This document shows, one piece after another, positions 7,200 through 14,424 of a stretch of 30,166 nt of DNA. Numbering within the stretch: the stretch's first letter is position 1; each line of letters opens with the position of its first letter. Under the pieces are notes generated by a model, which was given only the letters and a program-made list of their open reading frames with translations, searched no databases and was not told the DNA's origin. The DNA is from a virus, in the IMG/VR virus record IMGVR_UViG_3300032315_000982, positions 1 to 30,166 of that record. The stretch is one strand, 5' to 3'. The position numbers and the translations under genes are program-made.

Positions 7200-7807
7200 C
7201 AACAGAAGCGGAAAACCTACTATCAGAATTAAAAGATGAAGCATTAAAAATGGATGCTTATATTAAAGACGATACTAAGCGCCAAAATTACAGGCAACTA
7301 AAAGAACGCCAACTTTTAACGCTGCAAAATATCATTATTGCACTTGAAGAAAAAGAACAAAGTTTTTTTGAAAAACAAATTACGTTCCCACATTCTAAAG
7401 ACTTAGAACAAGTTATATTAGGTGCTATCTTAGTAGATAATAACGCCCGCGACAAAGTTAATTTTTTAAGCCCTGAACACTTTTATTTTGAAAATCACAA
7501 ACTTATTTTTGAACTTTGTCAATCGGTCGAAGTGGTAGATATAATTACCGTAGCTGAAAAATTAAAATACCGTTGCGGTGGCCCTGCTTATTTAGCTGAA
7601 TTAACAAACCGGGTAGCAAGTTCTGCAAATTTAGAATACCATGCAAGAATACTAATACAAAAGCATGTACAGCGCGAATTGATAAAAGTAGGCATAAATA
7701 TGATAAATTCAATTATCGCTGATACTGACGATGTTTTTGATACCGTACGTGACCTAATGCAAAATATCAAAAAGTTTAACGTTGGAAAACAAATAGTAAG
7801 ACAATGA
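7196..7807 (+). CDS. Stand-alone DnaB N-terminal domain protein
   Basis: A 203-residue protein. Residues 64-165 follow the N-terminal domain of replicative helicase DnaB: SKDLEQVILGAILVDNNA, FYFENHKLIFELC, VVDIITVAEKL, GGPAYLAELTNRVASSANLEYHARIL. Residues 1-60 form a predicted coiled helix. The RecA-like ATPase domain of DnaB is absent: the protein ends shortly after, and the next gene encodes an unrelated P-loop helicase. In DnaB the N-terminal domain mediates ring formation and primase contact. The protein may therefore couple the phage helicase at 7804 to host primase, or interfere with host DnaB. ATGA overlaps on both sides show tight co-translation. Confidence 0.75.
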   Translation: MTTEAENLLSELKDEALKMDAYIKDDTKRQNYRQLKERQLLTLQNIIIALEEKEQSFFEKQITFPHSKDLEQVILGAILVDNNARDKVNFLSPEHFYFENHKLIFELCQSVEVVDIITVAEKLKYRCGGPAYLAELTNRVASSANLEYHARILIQKHVQRELIKVGINMINSIIADTDDVFDTVRDLMQNIKKFNVGKQIVRQ

Positions 7808-9519
7808 AACAACAAAAACCAATTGATTGGGAACAAAAACCCAAACAAAGTACAAAGAAACCTAAAGCAGAACGGCCAGCAGCATCAGCACCTGAAACCG
7901 ATAAAAAAGGTTTTATAGGCGGCTATTTTCGGCCGTTAGGATGGGGAACTGAAGATGGGCAAATGCTTTACTATTTCTACATTCGCTCAACAATGTCGAT
8001 TGTAAAGTATAAAGCTGTAACAATAAACAAGGCTAATTTATTAAGCATAGCGCCGTTAGAATTTTGGGTAACAAGTTTTCCAAACCGCGACAATAGTAAT
8101 TACGAAGTAACTACGGCGGCAGATTATCTTATAAATTTCTGTAATGCGATTGGTTTTTATAATACTGAAAACATACGCGGTCGTGGTGCATGGCAAGAAA
8201 AAAACGGCGTTGTATTTCATGCCGGGCAACAACTTATACAGGATAAAAAGCGCTACAATTTAGGCGGCTTAGATACAAAATACAGCTATGTTTATAATAA
8301 GGCTATTGATATGCCTATTGAATCGGCGCTGCTACCTACTGAAGCGGGCATGATACCTAAGATTTTAAATAAACTAAATTGGCAAACAAAGGCCGATGCA
8401 ATACTATTATCGGGTTGGTTAGCATTGGCGCCAATTTCAGGTATATTAAAATGGCGGCCTCACGTTTGGATAACAGGACCGCGCGGTAATGGTAAATCAT
8501 GGGTTTTAGAAAATATTATAAATGAAGTTATCGGTAATATCGCCGTAAGTGTACAGGGCACAGCGGCAACCGAACCAGCGGTAAGACAAAAACTTAATTC
8601 AGATGCGTTACCTGTAACAATTGATGAAGGTGAAGGTAATGATGAACGCGCAGCGCAACGCATGCAAGAAATAATAGGATTAGCAAGGGCAGCAAGTAGT
8701 GAAAAATCACCTGCAATAGCTAAAGGCGGCAAAGATGGTAAAGCTATTGATTATTTTGTTAGAAGCTGTTTTTTATTTGTAAGCATAAACCCACAGTTAG
8801 TAAACGATTCTGATAAGCGGCGTTTTTGTGTTTTGGAACTAAAAAAGTTACCCGACCCAAAACAATTTAACGAACTTGAAAAGCTAAAAAGCAAAGTTAT
8901 TACAGATGACTTCGGGCCACGTTTTCAGGCGCGAATGTTAAACTTAGCAGATAACATACAAAAAAGCATTAAGCTATTCACAAACGCCGTATCGCTATTA
9001 ACTGAAGATAGGGCAGTAGGTGATCAGTTTGGTGCGCTTATGGGCGGTTGGTGGCATACGCTGCATGATGACCCGGTAACGGCCGAAATAGCATTAGAAG
9101 AAGCAAACGCGATTTTAGAAATGCGCAAATATGAAGAAGACAAAGAAGATTTAACTGATGAACAAAGATGCTTGCAACAGATTTTAAGTCAGGAAATACG
9201 AATAGAAGCCGAAAACTATGTAGGCAATAAAACGATAGGCGAATTAGTTGAATGCGCATTTAATTATCAGCCATCAGTTAAGCCATCGCAAGCTGAAGCA
9301 AACGAACGTTTAATGCGTTTAGGTATTCGCGTCATTGGTGATGACTTACTAATACTAAATACATCTGTTTATGTAAAAAAAGTTTTAAGCGGCACACCTT
9401 GGCAAATATCATGGAATACTATTTTATTAAGGCTTAAAGGCGCATCACGCCGAAGTAATACGCGTTTTGCAGCTGGTATGTCTGGGCGCTGCGTTTCAAT
9501 AAATTTAAAAAATTTATAA
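7804..9519 (+). CDS. Phage P-loop replicative helicase (SF3/DUF927-like)
   Basis: This 571-residue protein probably unwinds the phage origin or fork. The ATPase core lies mid-protein: Walker A GPRGNGKS (225-232), Walker B VTIDEGE (271-277), sensor strand FVSINP (325-330) and arginine-finger candidate DKRRF (337-341). The first 35 residues are a basic, low-complexity linker. Residues 36-200 may be a DNA-binding or primase-related region, as in DUF927-type proteins, but no catalytic primase motif is visible. The C-terminal 150 residues end in a basic stretch (RLKGASRRSNTR). It follows the DnaB-N-like gene through an ATGA overlap and is the last gene before a new promoter. Confidence 0.75.
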   Translation: MKQQKPIDWEQKPKQSTKKPKAERPAASAPETDKKGFIGGYFRPLGWGTEDGQMLYYFYIRSTMSIVKYKAVTINKANLLSIAPLEFWVTSFPNRDNSNYEVTTAADYLINFCNAIGFYNTENIRGRGAWQEKNGVVFHAGQQLIQDKKRYNLGGLDTKYSYVYNKAIDMPIESALLPTEAGMIPKILNKLNWQTKADAILLSGWLALAPISGILKWRPHVWITGPRGNGKSWVLENIINEVIGNIAVSVQGTAATEPAVRQKLNSDALPVTIDEGEGNDERAAQRMQEIIGLARAASSEKSPAIAKGGKDGKAIDYFVRSCFLFVSINPQLVNDSDKRRFCVLELKKLPDPKQFNELEKLKSKVITDDFGPRFQARMLNLADNIQKSIKLFTNAVSLLTEDRAVGDQFGALMGGWWHTLHDDPVTAEIALEEANAILEMRKYEEDKEDLTDEQRCLQQILSQEIRIEAENYVGNKTIGELVECAFNYQPSVKPSQAEANERLMRLGIRVIGDDLLILNTSVYVKKVLSGTPWQISWNTILLRLKGASRRSNTRFAAGMSGRCVSINLKNL

Positions 9520-9537
9520 AAATTTTTATAAAAATAG

Positions 9538-9567
9538 TTTGAAATATAAAAAAGGGTTGTATATTTG
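9538..9567 (+). promoter_or_regulatory. Bacteroidota-type promoter of the second rightward unit
   Basis: A TTTG -33 element (9538-9541) is followed after 18 bases by TATATTTG (9560-9567), matching TAnnTTTG. This is the best promoter match in the window. It lies in the 88-base gap after the helicase gene and 40 bases before the ATG at 9608. It should start the middle unit of small genes, glucosaminidase and SSB. Confidence 0.7.
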
Positions 9568-9607
9568 TGTCAGGATTTGATTAAATAACAACAAAAAACT
9601 TTAGATC

Positions 9608-9742
9608 ATGAACACAGTAAACGTAGTTAGAAACAGAATCACAAACAACGTAATGTTTTTTCTTAATGGCAAACAGGTTTTTCCTACAGCTATTTCGGGT
9701 AATATTTATAAGTTTGAAAACGGCCAAAACATCATACTTTAA
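9608..9742 (+). CDS. Unknown 44-residue protein
   Basis: A short ORF that is the first behind the promoter at 9538-9567 and carries the A-rich leader AACAACAAAAAAC seen at other genes here. The protein (MNTVNVVRNRITNNVMFF..., ending NGQNIIL) is a plausible small beta-rich domain with no known match. Coding status rests on position and the leader. Confidence 0.5.
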   Translation: MNTVNVVRNRITNNVMFFLNGKQVFPTAISGNIYKFENGQNIIL

Positions 9743-9762
9743 CAACAAAAAAACTTCACACA

Positions 9763-9960
9763 ATGAAAAGAATTATCACATTTACCAGCAAGTTTAACAT
9801 AGGCGATATAGTTACCTATGATGACAGAATGACAAAGCCTTACACATCTAAAATTATTGATATCAAGTTTACTGATTCTTATCAGTACATGTACAAACTT
9901 GAAGATAAAATAGGCATTTGGATAACCGATAGATATTTAACAATACATGAAAACATTTAA
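9763..9960 (+). CDS. Unknown 65-residue SH3-like protein
   Basis: No exact family recognised. The pattern FNIGDIVTYDDRMTKPYTSKIIDIKF...YKLEDKIGIWI (residues 11-54) reads as a small SH3/KOW-like beta barrel, a type common among tiny proteins of Bacteroidota phages. The leader AACAACAAAAAAACTTCACACA before the ATG is A-rich with no Shine-Dalgarno. It overlaps the following gene by 14 bases. It is loosely similar in layout to the 61-residue protein at 5483 but lacks the QLTLF tail. Confidence 0.6.
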   Translation: MKRIITFTSKFNIGDIVTYDDRMTKPYTSKIIDIKFTDSYQYMYKLEDKIGIWITDRYLTIHENI

Positions 9961-10150
9961 AATCTACAACCGCTTAATCATTCAAGCGTACACTTCAAAA
10001 GAAATATCCGCAATGCTTTTAAATCTTTACATAGCATTAGCCGATAATGATATGCAAGATATAAAATCTATTATTGAACGCTTTGAGATTACCTATGAAG
10101 AAATAGAACAGATACAAACATTAACAAACAGATTATTAACTTCTGAATGA
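9947..10150 (+). CDS. Unknown 67-residue helical protein
   Basis: No family recognised. After a short strand (KTFKIYNRLIIQAY) the protein is helical with an acidic C-terminal half (ERFEITYEEIEQIQTLTNRLLTSE). There is no membrane segment. It overlaps the previous gene by 14 bases and the next by 4 (ATGA), which supports real translation as part of the middle operon. Confidence 0.55.
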   Translation: MKTFKIYNRLIIQAYTSKEISAMLLNLYIALADNDMQDIKSIIERFEITYEEIEQIQTLTNRLLTSE

Positions 10151-10386
10151 CACCAAAGGATAAAGCAAGCGAACTAATAGAACGTTATTCATTTGGGCGC
10201 TGGCAACAAATGACCGATGTCGAAAAGCTACACACTATAAATATCTGTTTAATGGTTGCTGATGAATTAGGCGACTGCGTTGTATCAGATTTATTAGTAC
10301 ACGATTTGACCGATGAAAAAACTACTGAGGTAGTGCAATATTATTTTGACGTATTAAATGAAATTATTAACTTTAAAAACTTCTAA
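10147..10386 (+). CDS. Unknown 79-residue phage protein
   Basis: The N-terminus MTPKDKASELIERYSFGRW resembles a type of small helical phage protein that begins PKDKAxELV, but no function is known to me. The rest is helical and acidic, with two cysteines only (C34, C44). It starts in an ATGA overlap with the previous gene and lies two bases before the next ATG-containing leader. Nothing suggests a membrane or secreted location. Confidence 0.6.
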   Translation: MTPKDKASELIERYSFGRWQQMTDVEKLHTINICLMVADELGDCVVSDLLVHDLTDEKTTEVVQYYFDVLNEIINFKNF

Positions 10387-10388
10387 AA

Positions 10389-10748
10389 ATGAAAACGACA
10401 ATTGAAAAGTATTATGATGCATTATTATACCTACAAAAAATAGGTAAAATTGAAAACAGTACAAAATTTGCAAAAGATAAAAAAATAAGTGTAAGATTTA
10501 TTTTAACTTGTGTAGAATTAGGTTTAGTAGAAAAAATAAATAGATATTATTATTGTAAGTTTAAAGAACCGAAAATTGAAATGGCTCAAGATATTATAAA
10601 AGTTATTAATGAAAAAAATAATATTTATTATTCTAAAACACCTATACAGCCACAATTACAACTTCCAACAGATGCACAAATGATTCAACATTTAAAATCA
10701 TTAGGCTATAAAATTTTTAAACCATTTACAGATTATCAAGAACTTTAA
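10389..10748 (+). CDS. Unknown 119-residue protein, winged-helix-like, CpG-poor
   Basis: No family recognised. Residues 20-60 (KIENSTKFAKDKKISVRFILTCVELGLVEKINRYYYC) look like a winged helix: two short helices, a recognition-like helix and a beta hairpin. A Gln- and Pro-rich linker (IQPQLQLPTD, residues 91-100) precedes a short C-terminal helix. The gene is very AT-rich, uses AGA for arginine, and contains only two CG dinucleotides in 360 bases, unlike its neighbours. In this it resembles the methyltransferase gene at 3204. It may be a recent acquisition. Confidence 0.55.
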   Translation: MKTTIEKYYDALLYLQKIGKIENSTKFAKDKKISVRFILTCVELGLVEKINRYYYCKFKEPKIEMAQDIIKVINEKNNIYYSKTPIQPQLQLPTDAQMIQHLKSLGYKIFKPFTDYQEL

Positions 10749-10761
10749 AAAACAACAACAC

Positions 10762-11094
10762 ATGAAAACGACAACAGAGTATTTAATGCCAAACGACAAA
10801 ACACTAATTATTACAGGCGAATACAATGAATATTGCCGCGGTTCTCGCGATAAATACGGCGTACCTTTAGAACCTGATGAAGATGCTTTTTTTGAGATTT
10901 TAAGCACTTCGATTGATGATACTGAATACACAACTGATGAACTTGCAATAATGCTTAATATGACTTATGATGAAGTTGAAGAAATTTTGCAAGAATGTTT
11001 AAGAAGTCAAGACGAATCAGATTACGATGCTTATATTGACAACCAAATTCATAACCAACTTGATGACCTTCTATATGAAAAATATAATTATTAG
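10762..11094 (+). CDS. Unknown, strongly acidic 110-residue protein
   Basis: By my count 28 of 110 residues are Asp or Glu and 7 are Lys or Arg. Residues 56-80 (YTTDELAIMLNMTYDEVEEILQECL) resemble a small HTH, while the C-terminal 30 residues are nearly all acidic and polar. High negative charge is a feature of DNA-mimic anti-restriction or inhibitor proteins, but also of many ordinary phage proteins, so no function is claimed. It begins ATGAAAACGACAA, identical for 13 bases to the previous gene's start. It overlaps the next small membrane protein. Confidence 0.55.
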   Translation: MKTTTEYLMPNDKTLIITGEYNEYCRGSRDKYGVPLEPDEDAFFEILSTSIDDTEYTTDELAIMLNMTYDEVEEILQECLRSQDESDYDAYIDNQIHNQLDDLLYEKYNY

Positions 11095-11230
11095 TGCCTG
11101 CGCTGGTTTATTATCTGGTCTAACAATGGCCTTAACACTTGAAAAACTTTATCTTATGTTAGTATTTTGTTTTATTGGCGGCTTATGTCTTGGTATCGGT
11201 TTAATTTTGTTAATTGATAAAAAGAAATGA
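11075..11230 (+). CDS. Small two-helix membrane protein
   Basis: This 51-residue protein has two hydrophobic segments (residues 3-22 and 26-47) joined by a short polar turn (LEK), and ends in DKKK, as expected for a small inner-membrane protein with a cytoplasmic basic tail. I chose ATG 11075 because the in-frame start at 11027 lies deep inside the previous gene and adds only polar residues before the first membrane helix. It overlaps the previous gene by 20 bases. It could be a holin-like or superinfection-related protein; no specific family is recognised. Confidence 0.55.
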   Translation: MKNIIISACAGLLSGLTMALTLEKLYLMLVFCFIGGLCLGIGLILLIDKKK

Positions 11231-11451
11231 TTAACCTAAAAGCCCTCTGCTTAGCGCTGAGCATGGAACGAAGATAATACTAATCAGTATTCCAAATCGT
11301 ATGTTGGCACTGTTAGCGTTCAGGGGATAATTCAAAAACGCATTTTTACTTAACGATACTTGGTTTTGGTAGTTCCAGAAAGGCAGGCCGCTAAACAAAA
11401 ACTTACCTGACAGCTGGAAAGACAGCATTTTTTAACTTTATAACAAACACC
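11231..11451 (+). other. 221-base non-coding gap, candidate structured RNA
   Basis: No convincing gene is present. A tiny 16-residue ORF (11227-11277) overlaps the previous stop. It is followed by a perfect hairpin AATACT/AGTATT (11276-11291), a near-palindrome CTTAGCGCTGAG (11250-11261), an imperfect repeat of TTAGCG.T.AG at 11251 and 11313, and a weak hairpin GCTG/CAGC followed by ATTTTTT (11413-11433). TAACTTTA (11433-11440) is a one-mismatch -7 element before the next gene. A non-coding RNA or leader is possible. Confidence 0.4.
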
Positions 11452-11622
11452 ATGACAGAACTAACTATCGAACATGCAAAAAAAATGCCTTTCATAGATT
11501 GGGTAAAACATTTTAGGCCCGACTGGTCTGATGAAGAATGTGAGTTCTATCTATGGGAATATACTTGTTTTCCATTACATTTTGCAGAAACGATAAAACA
11601 GCTAAACGAGCAACTTTTATGA
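11452..11622 (+). CDS. Unknown 56-residue protein
   Basis: MTELTIEHAKKMPFIDWVKHFRPDWSDEECEFYLWEYTCF is rich in aromatic and acidic residues and helical by eye. It has no recognised family. The ATG follows an A-rich leader (ATAACAAACACC), and its stop overlaps the next start (ATGA at 11619-11622), which argues that it is translated. Confidence 0.55.
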   Translation: MTELTIEHAKKMPFIDWVKHFRPDWSDEECEFYLWEYTCFPLHFAETIKQLNEQLL

Positions 11623-11864
11623 AATACATTATCCTATTTATTGCGGCTGTAATTATCGAAATAGCAAGTACGTTTTACATTTCAGCTGTTTCAGATAGGC
11701 AGCTTTTGCCAATGGTTTTTTGGGCGTTTATAGGGCCTTTTTTAGGCTTGCCCTTCCTTGCCTATCAAATCGAAGCTAAAAACAACCGTGACCGCTTAAA
11801 ACTTGCGCTATGCTATGGTGTAGGCTATGCAACAGGCGCAGCATTAGTAAACATTATAACATAA
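11619..11864 (+). CDS. Small membrane protein, three predicted helices
   Basis: An 81-residue protein with hydrophobic segments at about residues 3-22, 29-50 and 62-80, separated by short polar loops (SDRQ; EAKNNRDRLK). I chose ATG 11619 because it forms an ATGA overlap with the previous gene and starts directly with the first membrane helix; the in-frame ATG at 11553 would lie inside that gene. It precedes the secreted glucosaminidase by six bases, so a role in lysis or export (holin-like) is possible but not shown. Confidence 0.55.
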   Translation: MKYIILFIAAVIIEIASTFYISAVSDRQLLPMVFWAFIGPFLGLPFLAYQIEAKNNRDRLKLALCYGVGYATGAALVNIIT

Positions 11865-11870
11865 ACACAC

Positions 11871-12395
11871 ATGAAAACAGCAATTTTAATTTTGGCAGTA
11901 GTGCTATTTACTTCTGCTACGTTCCCGGCACTAAAAAAACAGCCAAAACAAAACCACATTGAACGTTATATTAACCGCTTTTTAAAGACTGCAAAGCAAG
12001 AAGCGAAACTTTATAATATACCTGTAAGCATAACGCTGGCACAAGGCATTATAGAATCGAATGCAGGGCGTTCAAGTTTAGCAGTTAAACATAATAATCA
12101 TTTTGGCGTAAAGTATCGCGGTAGGGGCAAATATGCTATTTACAAAGACGATACGCCGCGCGATAAATTTCAAGTTTATAAATCTGCATGGTGGTCATAT
12201 CGTGATCATTCAAAGCTGCTAACATCTAAGCATTATAGGCATTTAACAAAGCTAAGCAGATTAAATTATAAAGCATGGGCGCAGGGTCTTAAAAAATGTG
12301 GATATGCAACCGAAAAAAAATATGCTGAAATACTTATTAGTGTCATTGAAAAATATGACCTTTGGGTTTATGATGTACCGATTTTTTCACGATAA
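11871..12395 (+). CDS. Secreted glucosaminidase (FlgJ/lysozyme-like), probable endolysin
   Basis: A 174-residue peptidoglycan hydrolase. Residues 1-20 form a signal peptide (hydrophobic AILILAVVLFTSATF). The catalytic domain is of the endo-beta-N-acetylglucosaminidase family: VSITLAQGIIESNAGRSSLA (52-71) with E62 as predicted general acid, NNHFGVKYRG (75-84), AWWSYRDHSKLL (106-117) and AWAQGLKKCGYATEKKYAEIL (135-155). The signal peptide predicts action in the periplasm without needing holin for release. It follows a small membrane protein and precedes SSB, so it is expressed with middle genes and not with the holin at 14988. Its order relative to that holin makes the lysis scheme uncertain. 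Confidence 0.85.
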   Translation: MKTAILILAVVLFTSATFPALKKQPKQNHIERYINRFLKTAKQEAKLYNIPVSITLAQGIIESNAGRSSLAVKHNNHFGVKYRGRGKYAIYKDDTPRDKFQVYKSAWWSYRDHSKLLTSKHYRHLTKLSRLNYKAWAQGLKKCGYATEKKYAEILISVIEKYDLWVYDVPIFSR

Positions 12396-12630
12396 AACAG
12401 AGGGCGATGAATGGCTAATAATTCAGCACTTACCGATGGGTAATTATAAAGCTATCTGCACACGTGAAAATCAATTTTATAAATTAGGCGATGTAAAAAC
12501 ATTTTTCTTTGATGACTTTAATATTTGGACAAAGGGAAAATTAAAACCTAATAATCATTCTTTAACACTAAAAACAAAATACGATGGTAAACCGCGTAAC
12601 ACTAATTGGCCGGGTCGGAAAAGAACCTGA
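12370..12630 (+). CDS. Unknown 86-residue protein
   Basis: No family recognised. The protein has strand-rich sequence EWLIIQHLPMGNYKAICTRENQFYKLGDVKTFFFDDFNIWTKGK, suggesting a small beta domain, and a basic C-terminus (NTNWPGRKRT). The frame is open from 12298, but earlier starts lie inside the glucosaminidase domain, so I take the ATG at 12370 (12373 is equally possible). It overlaps the glucosaminidase by 26 bases and SSB by 47 bases. Confidence 0.5.
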   Translation: MMYRFFHDKTEGDEWLIIQHLPMGNYKAICTRENQFYKLGDVKTFFFDDFNIWTKGKLKPNNHSLTLKTKYDGKPRNTNWPGRKRT

Positions 12631-12940
12631 GCAAAAAACATTTGGCGAAAAAACGCTAACAAAATTTAGCTTTGCAACATCTGAAAGTAGCAAAGACAAA
12701 AACGGCGAATGGCAAGAAAAAACACAATGGCACAATGTCAGCTATTGGAATAACATTAAACTTGAAAAGGGCGATATGCTTTTTATTGAAGGTAAAATAG
12801 AATACCGGGAACATGAAGGTAAATATTATACTGATATTATTGCTTCGTATTGTAGAAAAATAAACACAGGTCAAAAAGCGCAATCAGTAGAAGTTGAAGT
12901 TATACCACAAACAGAATTTGATACAGATTTGCCATTTTAA
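12584..12940 (+). CDS. ssb: Single-stranded DNA-binding protein
   Basis: A 118-residue OB-fold SSB that coats single-stranded DNA during replication and recombination. The N-terminus VNRVTLIGRVGKEPEQKTF, the segment KFSFATSESSKDKNGEWQEKTQWHNVSYWN, and GDMLFIEGKIEYREHEGKYYTDIIAS follow the bacterial SSB fold in order. The C-terminus FDTDLPF keeps the acidic tip ending in Pro-Phe through which SSB recruits partner proteins. It is shorter than typical host SSB (about 150-180 residues), with a reduced linker, as usual for phages. It is the last gene before the terminator at 13004. Confidence 0.9.
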   Translation: MVNRVTLIGRVGKEPEQKTFGEKTLTKFSFATSESSKDKNGEWQEKTQWHNVSYWNNIKLEKGDMLFIEGKIEYREHEGKYYTDIIASYCRKINTGQKAQSVEVEVIPQTEFDTDLPF

Positions 12941-13003
12941 GTTGCAAAAATAAAATATTTATCTTATTTTTTCTTTGTTGTACTCATTGGTCTTTAGTTT
13001 GGG

Positions 13004-13036
13004 CCGCCTGTTTTGAAGTTCAGGCGGTTTTTTTTT
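13004..13036 (+). terminator. Intrinsic terminator after SSB
   Basis: A perfect 7-bp stem CCGCCTG/CAGGCGG (13004-13010 and 13021-13027) with a 10-base loop is followed by nine T. It ends the unit that started at 9538. Confidence 0.9.
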
Positions 13037-13047
13037 AAAAATAAGAT

Positions 13048-13482
13048 ATGTATTTAACATTTGAGCAAGCGATGCAGCTAATAAAACCTAACGGTGCTAA
13101 GAATCCTAACTATGCTGCTACCAGAATAAGACAGCTTATAAATTTTGGATATTTAACCGAAGTAAAACCCGATGAAATATTTGTAAAGCATTTTGAAGAT
13201 TTTGTTTCTTTAGGCAATATTAAAACAGAATGCTTAGTAACTGCTGAATCCGTTTATAAATACATTCAGAATCGAAATGCAGCGAAAGAACAGTTAGGCA
13301 AAATACCAAAACAAAACCGTCACGTTAAAGCTGTGCTATCTAATGATACAATTATTAACTTTATGTCGGTTGATGCAGCATGTTTATATTTTGCCATATC
13401 TCGGGTTAGAATTATGAATAGCATTGAAAAGAAAAAATATATTAGAGTTCCTAAAATTGACGAATTAGTAAAATTTATATAA
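13048..13482 (+). CDS. Unknown 144-residue protein with NUMOD1-like segment
   Basis: Residues 90-130 (HVKAVLSNDTIINFMSVDAACLYFAISRVRIMNSIEKKKYI) resemble the NUMOD1/helix-turn-helix module found beside HNH and GIY-YIG homing nucleases: a short strand, then S.DAA...ISR..I. The N-terminal half (TFEQAMQLIKPNGAKNPNYAATRIRQLINFGYLTEV) reads as a second, MerR/excisionase-like DNA-binding helix pair. No nuclease motif is present, so if it belongs to that group it is a solo DNA-binding protein. It begins 12 bases after a strong terminator with no clear promoter, so its expression probably depends on read-through. Confidence 0.5.
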   Translation: MYLTFEQAMQLIKPNGAKNPNYAATRIRQLINFGYLTEVKPDEIFVKHFEDFVSLGNIKTECLVTAESVYKYIQNRNAAKEQLGKIPKQNRHVKAVLSNDTIINFMSVDAACLYFAISRVRIMNSIEKKKYIRVPKIDELVKFI

Positions 13483-13484
13483 TT

Positions 13485-13841
13485 ATGTTTAACGAATTAG
13501 CAAAAGAAATACATGAAGGTAACGCCGCGCGCGGATTTTGGGATGGCGAACGAAAATTAACCGAAGTGGTTATGCTTACTGTTTGCGAATTAGCTGAAGC
13601 CATTGAAGCCGACCGCGCTGAAAAGTGGGCAACCGAAACAGATATTTTACAATACAAAAATATCAGCACGCCCGAACGTTTTAAAGAAAATATCAAAGAC
13701 ACGGTTCAAGATGAAATAGCTGATGCGATAATTAGAATTTTAGATTTTAGTCATAAGTTTAACATTGATTTAGATTTTCACATCAAAGCTAAATTACAAT
13801 ATAATGCTTCAAGACCTTACAAACATGGTAAAACATATTAA
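13485..13841 (+). CDS. MazG-like nucleotide pyrophosphohydrolase
   Basis: A 118-residue all-alpha NTP pyrophosphohydrolase of the MazG/dUTPase-2 superfamily. The metal-binding pattern is ELAEAIEADR with E35 and E38, and DTVQDEIADAIIRILDF with E77 and D80, separated by a helical spacer. The C-terminal YNASRPYKHGKTY matches the conserved K..YN..R...HGK.. ending of the phage members. Phage MazG-type enzymes hydrolyse dNTPs or modify alarmone levels; the exact substrate is not predictable. It is two bases downstream of the NUMOD-like gene and followed by small genes in one operon. Confidence 0.85.
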   Translation: MFNELAKEIHEGNAARGFWDGERKLTEVVMLTVCELAEAIEADRAEKWATETDILQYKNISTPERFKENIKDTVQDEIADAIIRILDFSHKFNIDLDFHIKAKLQYNASRPYKHGKTY

Positions 13842-13844
13842 AAA

Positions 13845-14024
13845 ATGACACGTACAGAACAGCTAAGATTAAAAAAGATACTTGAATACAAAAAAGGCTA
13901 TTTAGATGCTTTGTTGTGGATTCAAGATCAAGAGCCTTACGATGATGAATTAGAATTAAGAATTGACATTTTTACACACAAAATTGAAGAACTTCAAAAC
14001 AAACTTAAAGGACATGACGAATGA
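13845..14024 (+). CDS. Unknown 59-residue coiled-coil protein
   Basis: MTRTEQLRLKKILEYKKGYLDALLWIQDQ... and IDIFTHKIEELQNKLKGHDE form two amphipathic helices with heptad-like leucines, separated by PYDDE. No family is recognised. It starts three bases after the MazG-like stop and overlaps the next gene by 11 bases. Confidence 0.6.
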   Translation: MTRTEQLRLKKILEYKKGYLDALLWIQDQEPYDDELELRIDIFTHKIEELQNKLKGHDE

Positions 14025-14424
14025 CGAAAAAAAAGCGGCACTAATTGATAAGATTGGTGAGCAAAAAGTAAACGAATTAACCCAAAACATTTGGCTGCTG
14101 TTAGGCGCACTAAGCACTGCAAAATATGCCATTGCACAGTTTGAACCTAAAAAACTAAAATTTGAAATGAAAAAAAGGTTTATGGATTTGCACACATCTA
14201 TAAATCTATTTGTTAATAATTTCGAAAAGGCAGCAACGCCAACCGAACGCGACCTACTAAATGAAAGTACTTACGATAATGTAGCCGTTATAGCTGAAGT
14301 TGTTGCGATGGCTTCTACATTGCCAGAATCACAATCAGAATGGTATTTAAACGAATGCAAAAAATTATTATTTTCAGCTTATAACAAATCACAAAATGAA
14401 CTGCGTAGCGAAAGCGGTGAATAA
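14014..14424 (+). CDS. Unknown 136-residue helical protein
   Basis: No family recognised. The protein is almost entirely helical with a hydrophobic central stretch (NIWLLLGALSTAKYAIAQF, residues 25-43) too polar at its ends to be a convincing membrane helix. I chose ATG 14014 and not the in-frame 13963 because AAAGGAC immediately precedes it and the longer version would lie inside the previous gene. It overlaps the previous gene by 11 bases and the next by 29. Confidence 0.55.
   Translation: MTNDEKKAALIDKIGEQKVNELTQNIWLLLGALSTAKYAIAQFEPKKLKFEMKKRFMDLHTSINLFVNNFEKAATPTERDLLNESTYDNVAVIAEVVAMASTLPESQSEWYLNECKKLLFSAYNKSQNELRSESGE

Noticed and set aside
11231-11428. Minus-strand 65-residue ORF in the gap after the small membrane protein
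   Set aside because: It opposes the operon, has no leader or promoter and its sequence shows no domain; the gap is better read as a regulatory or RNA stretch.
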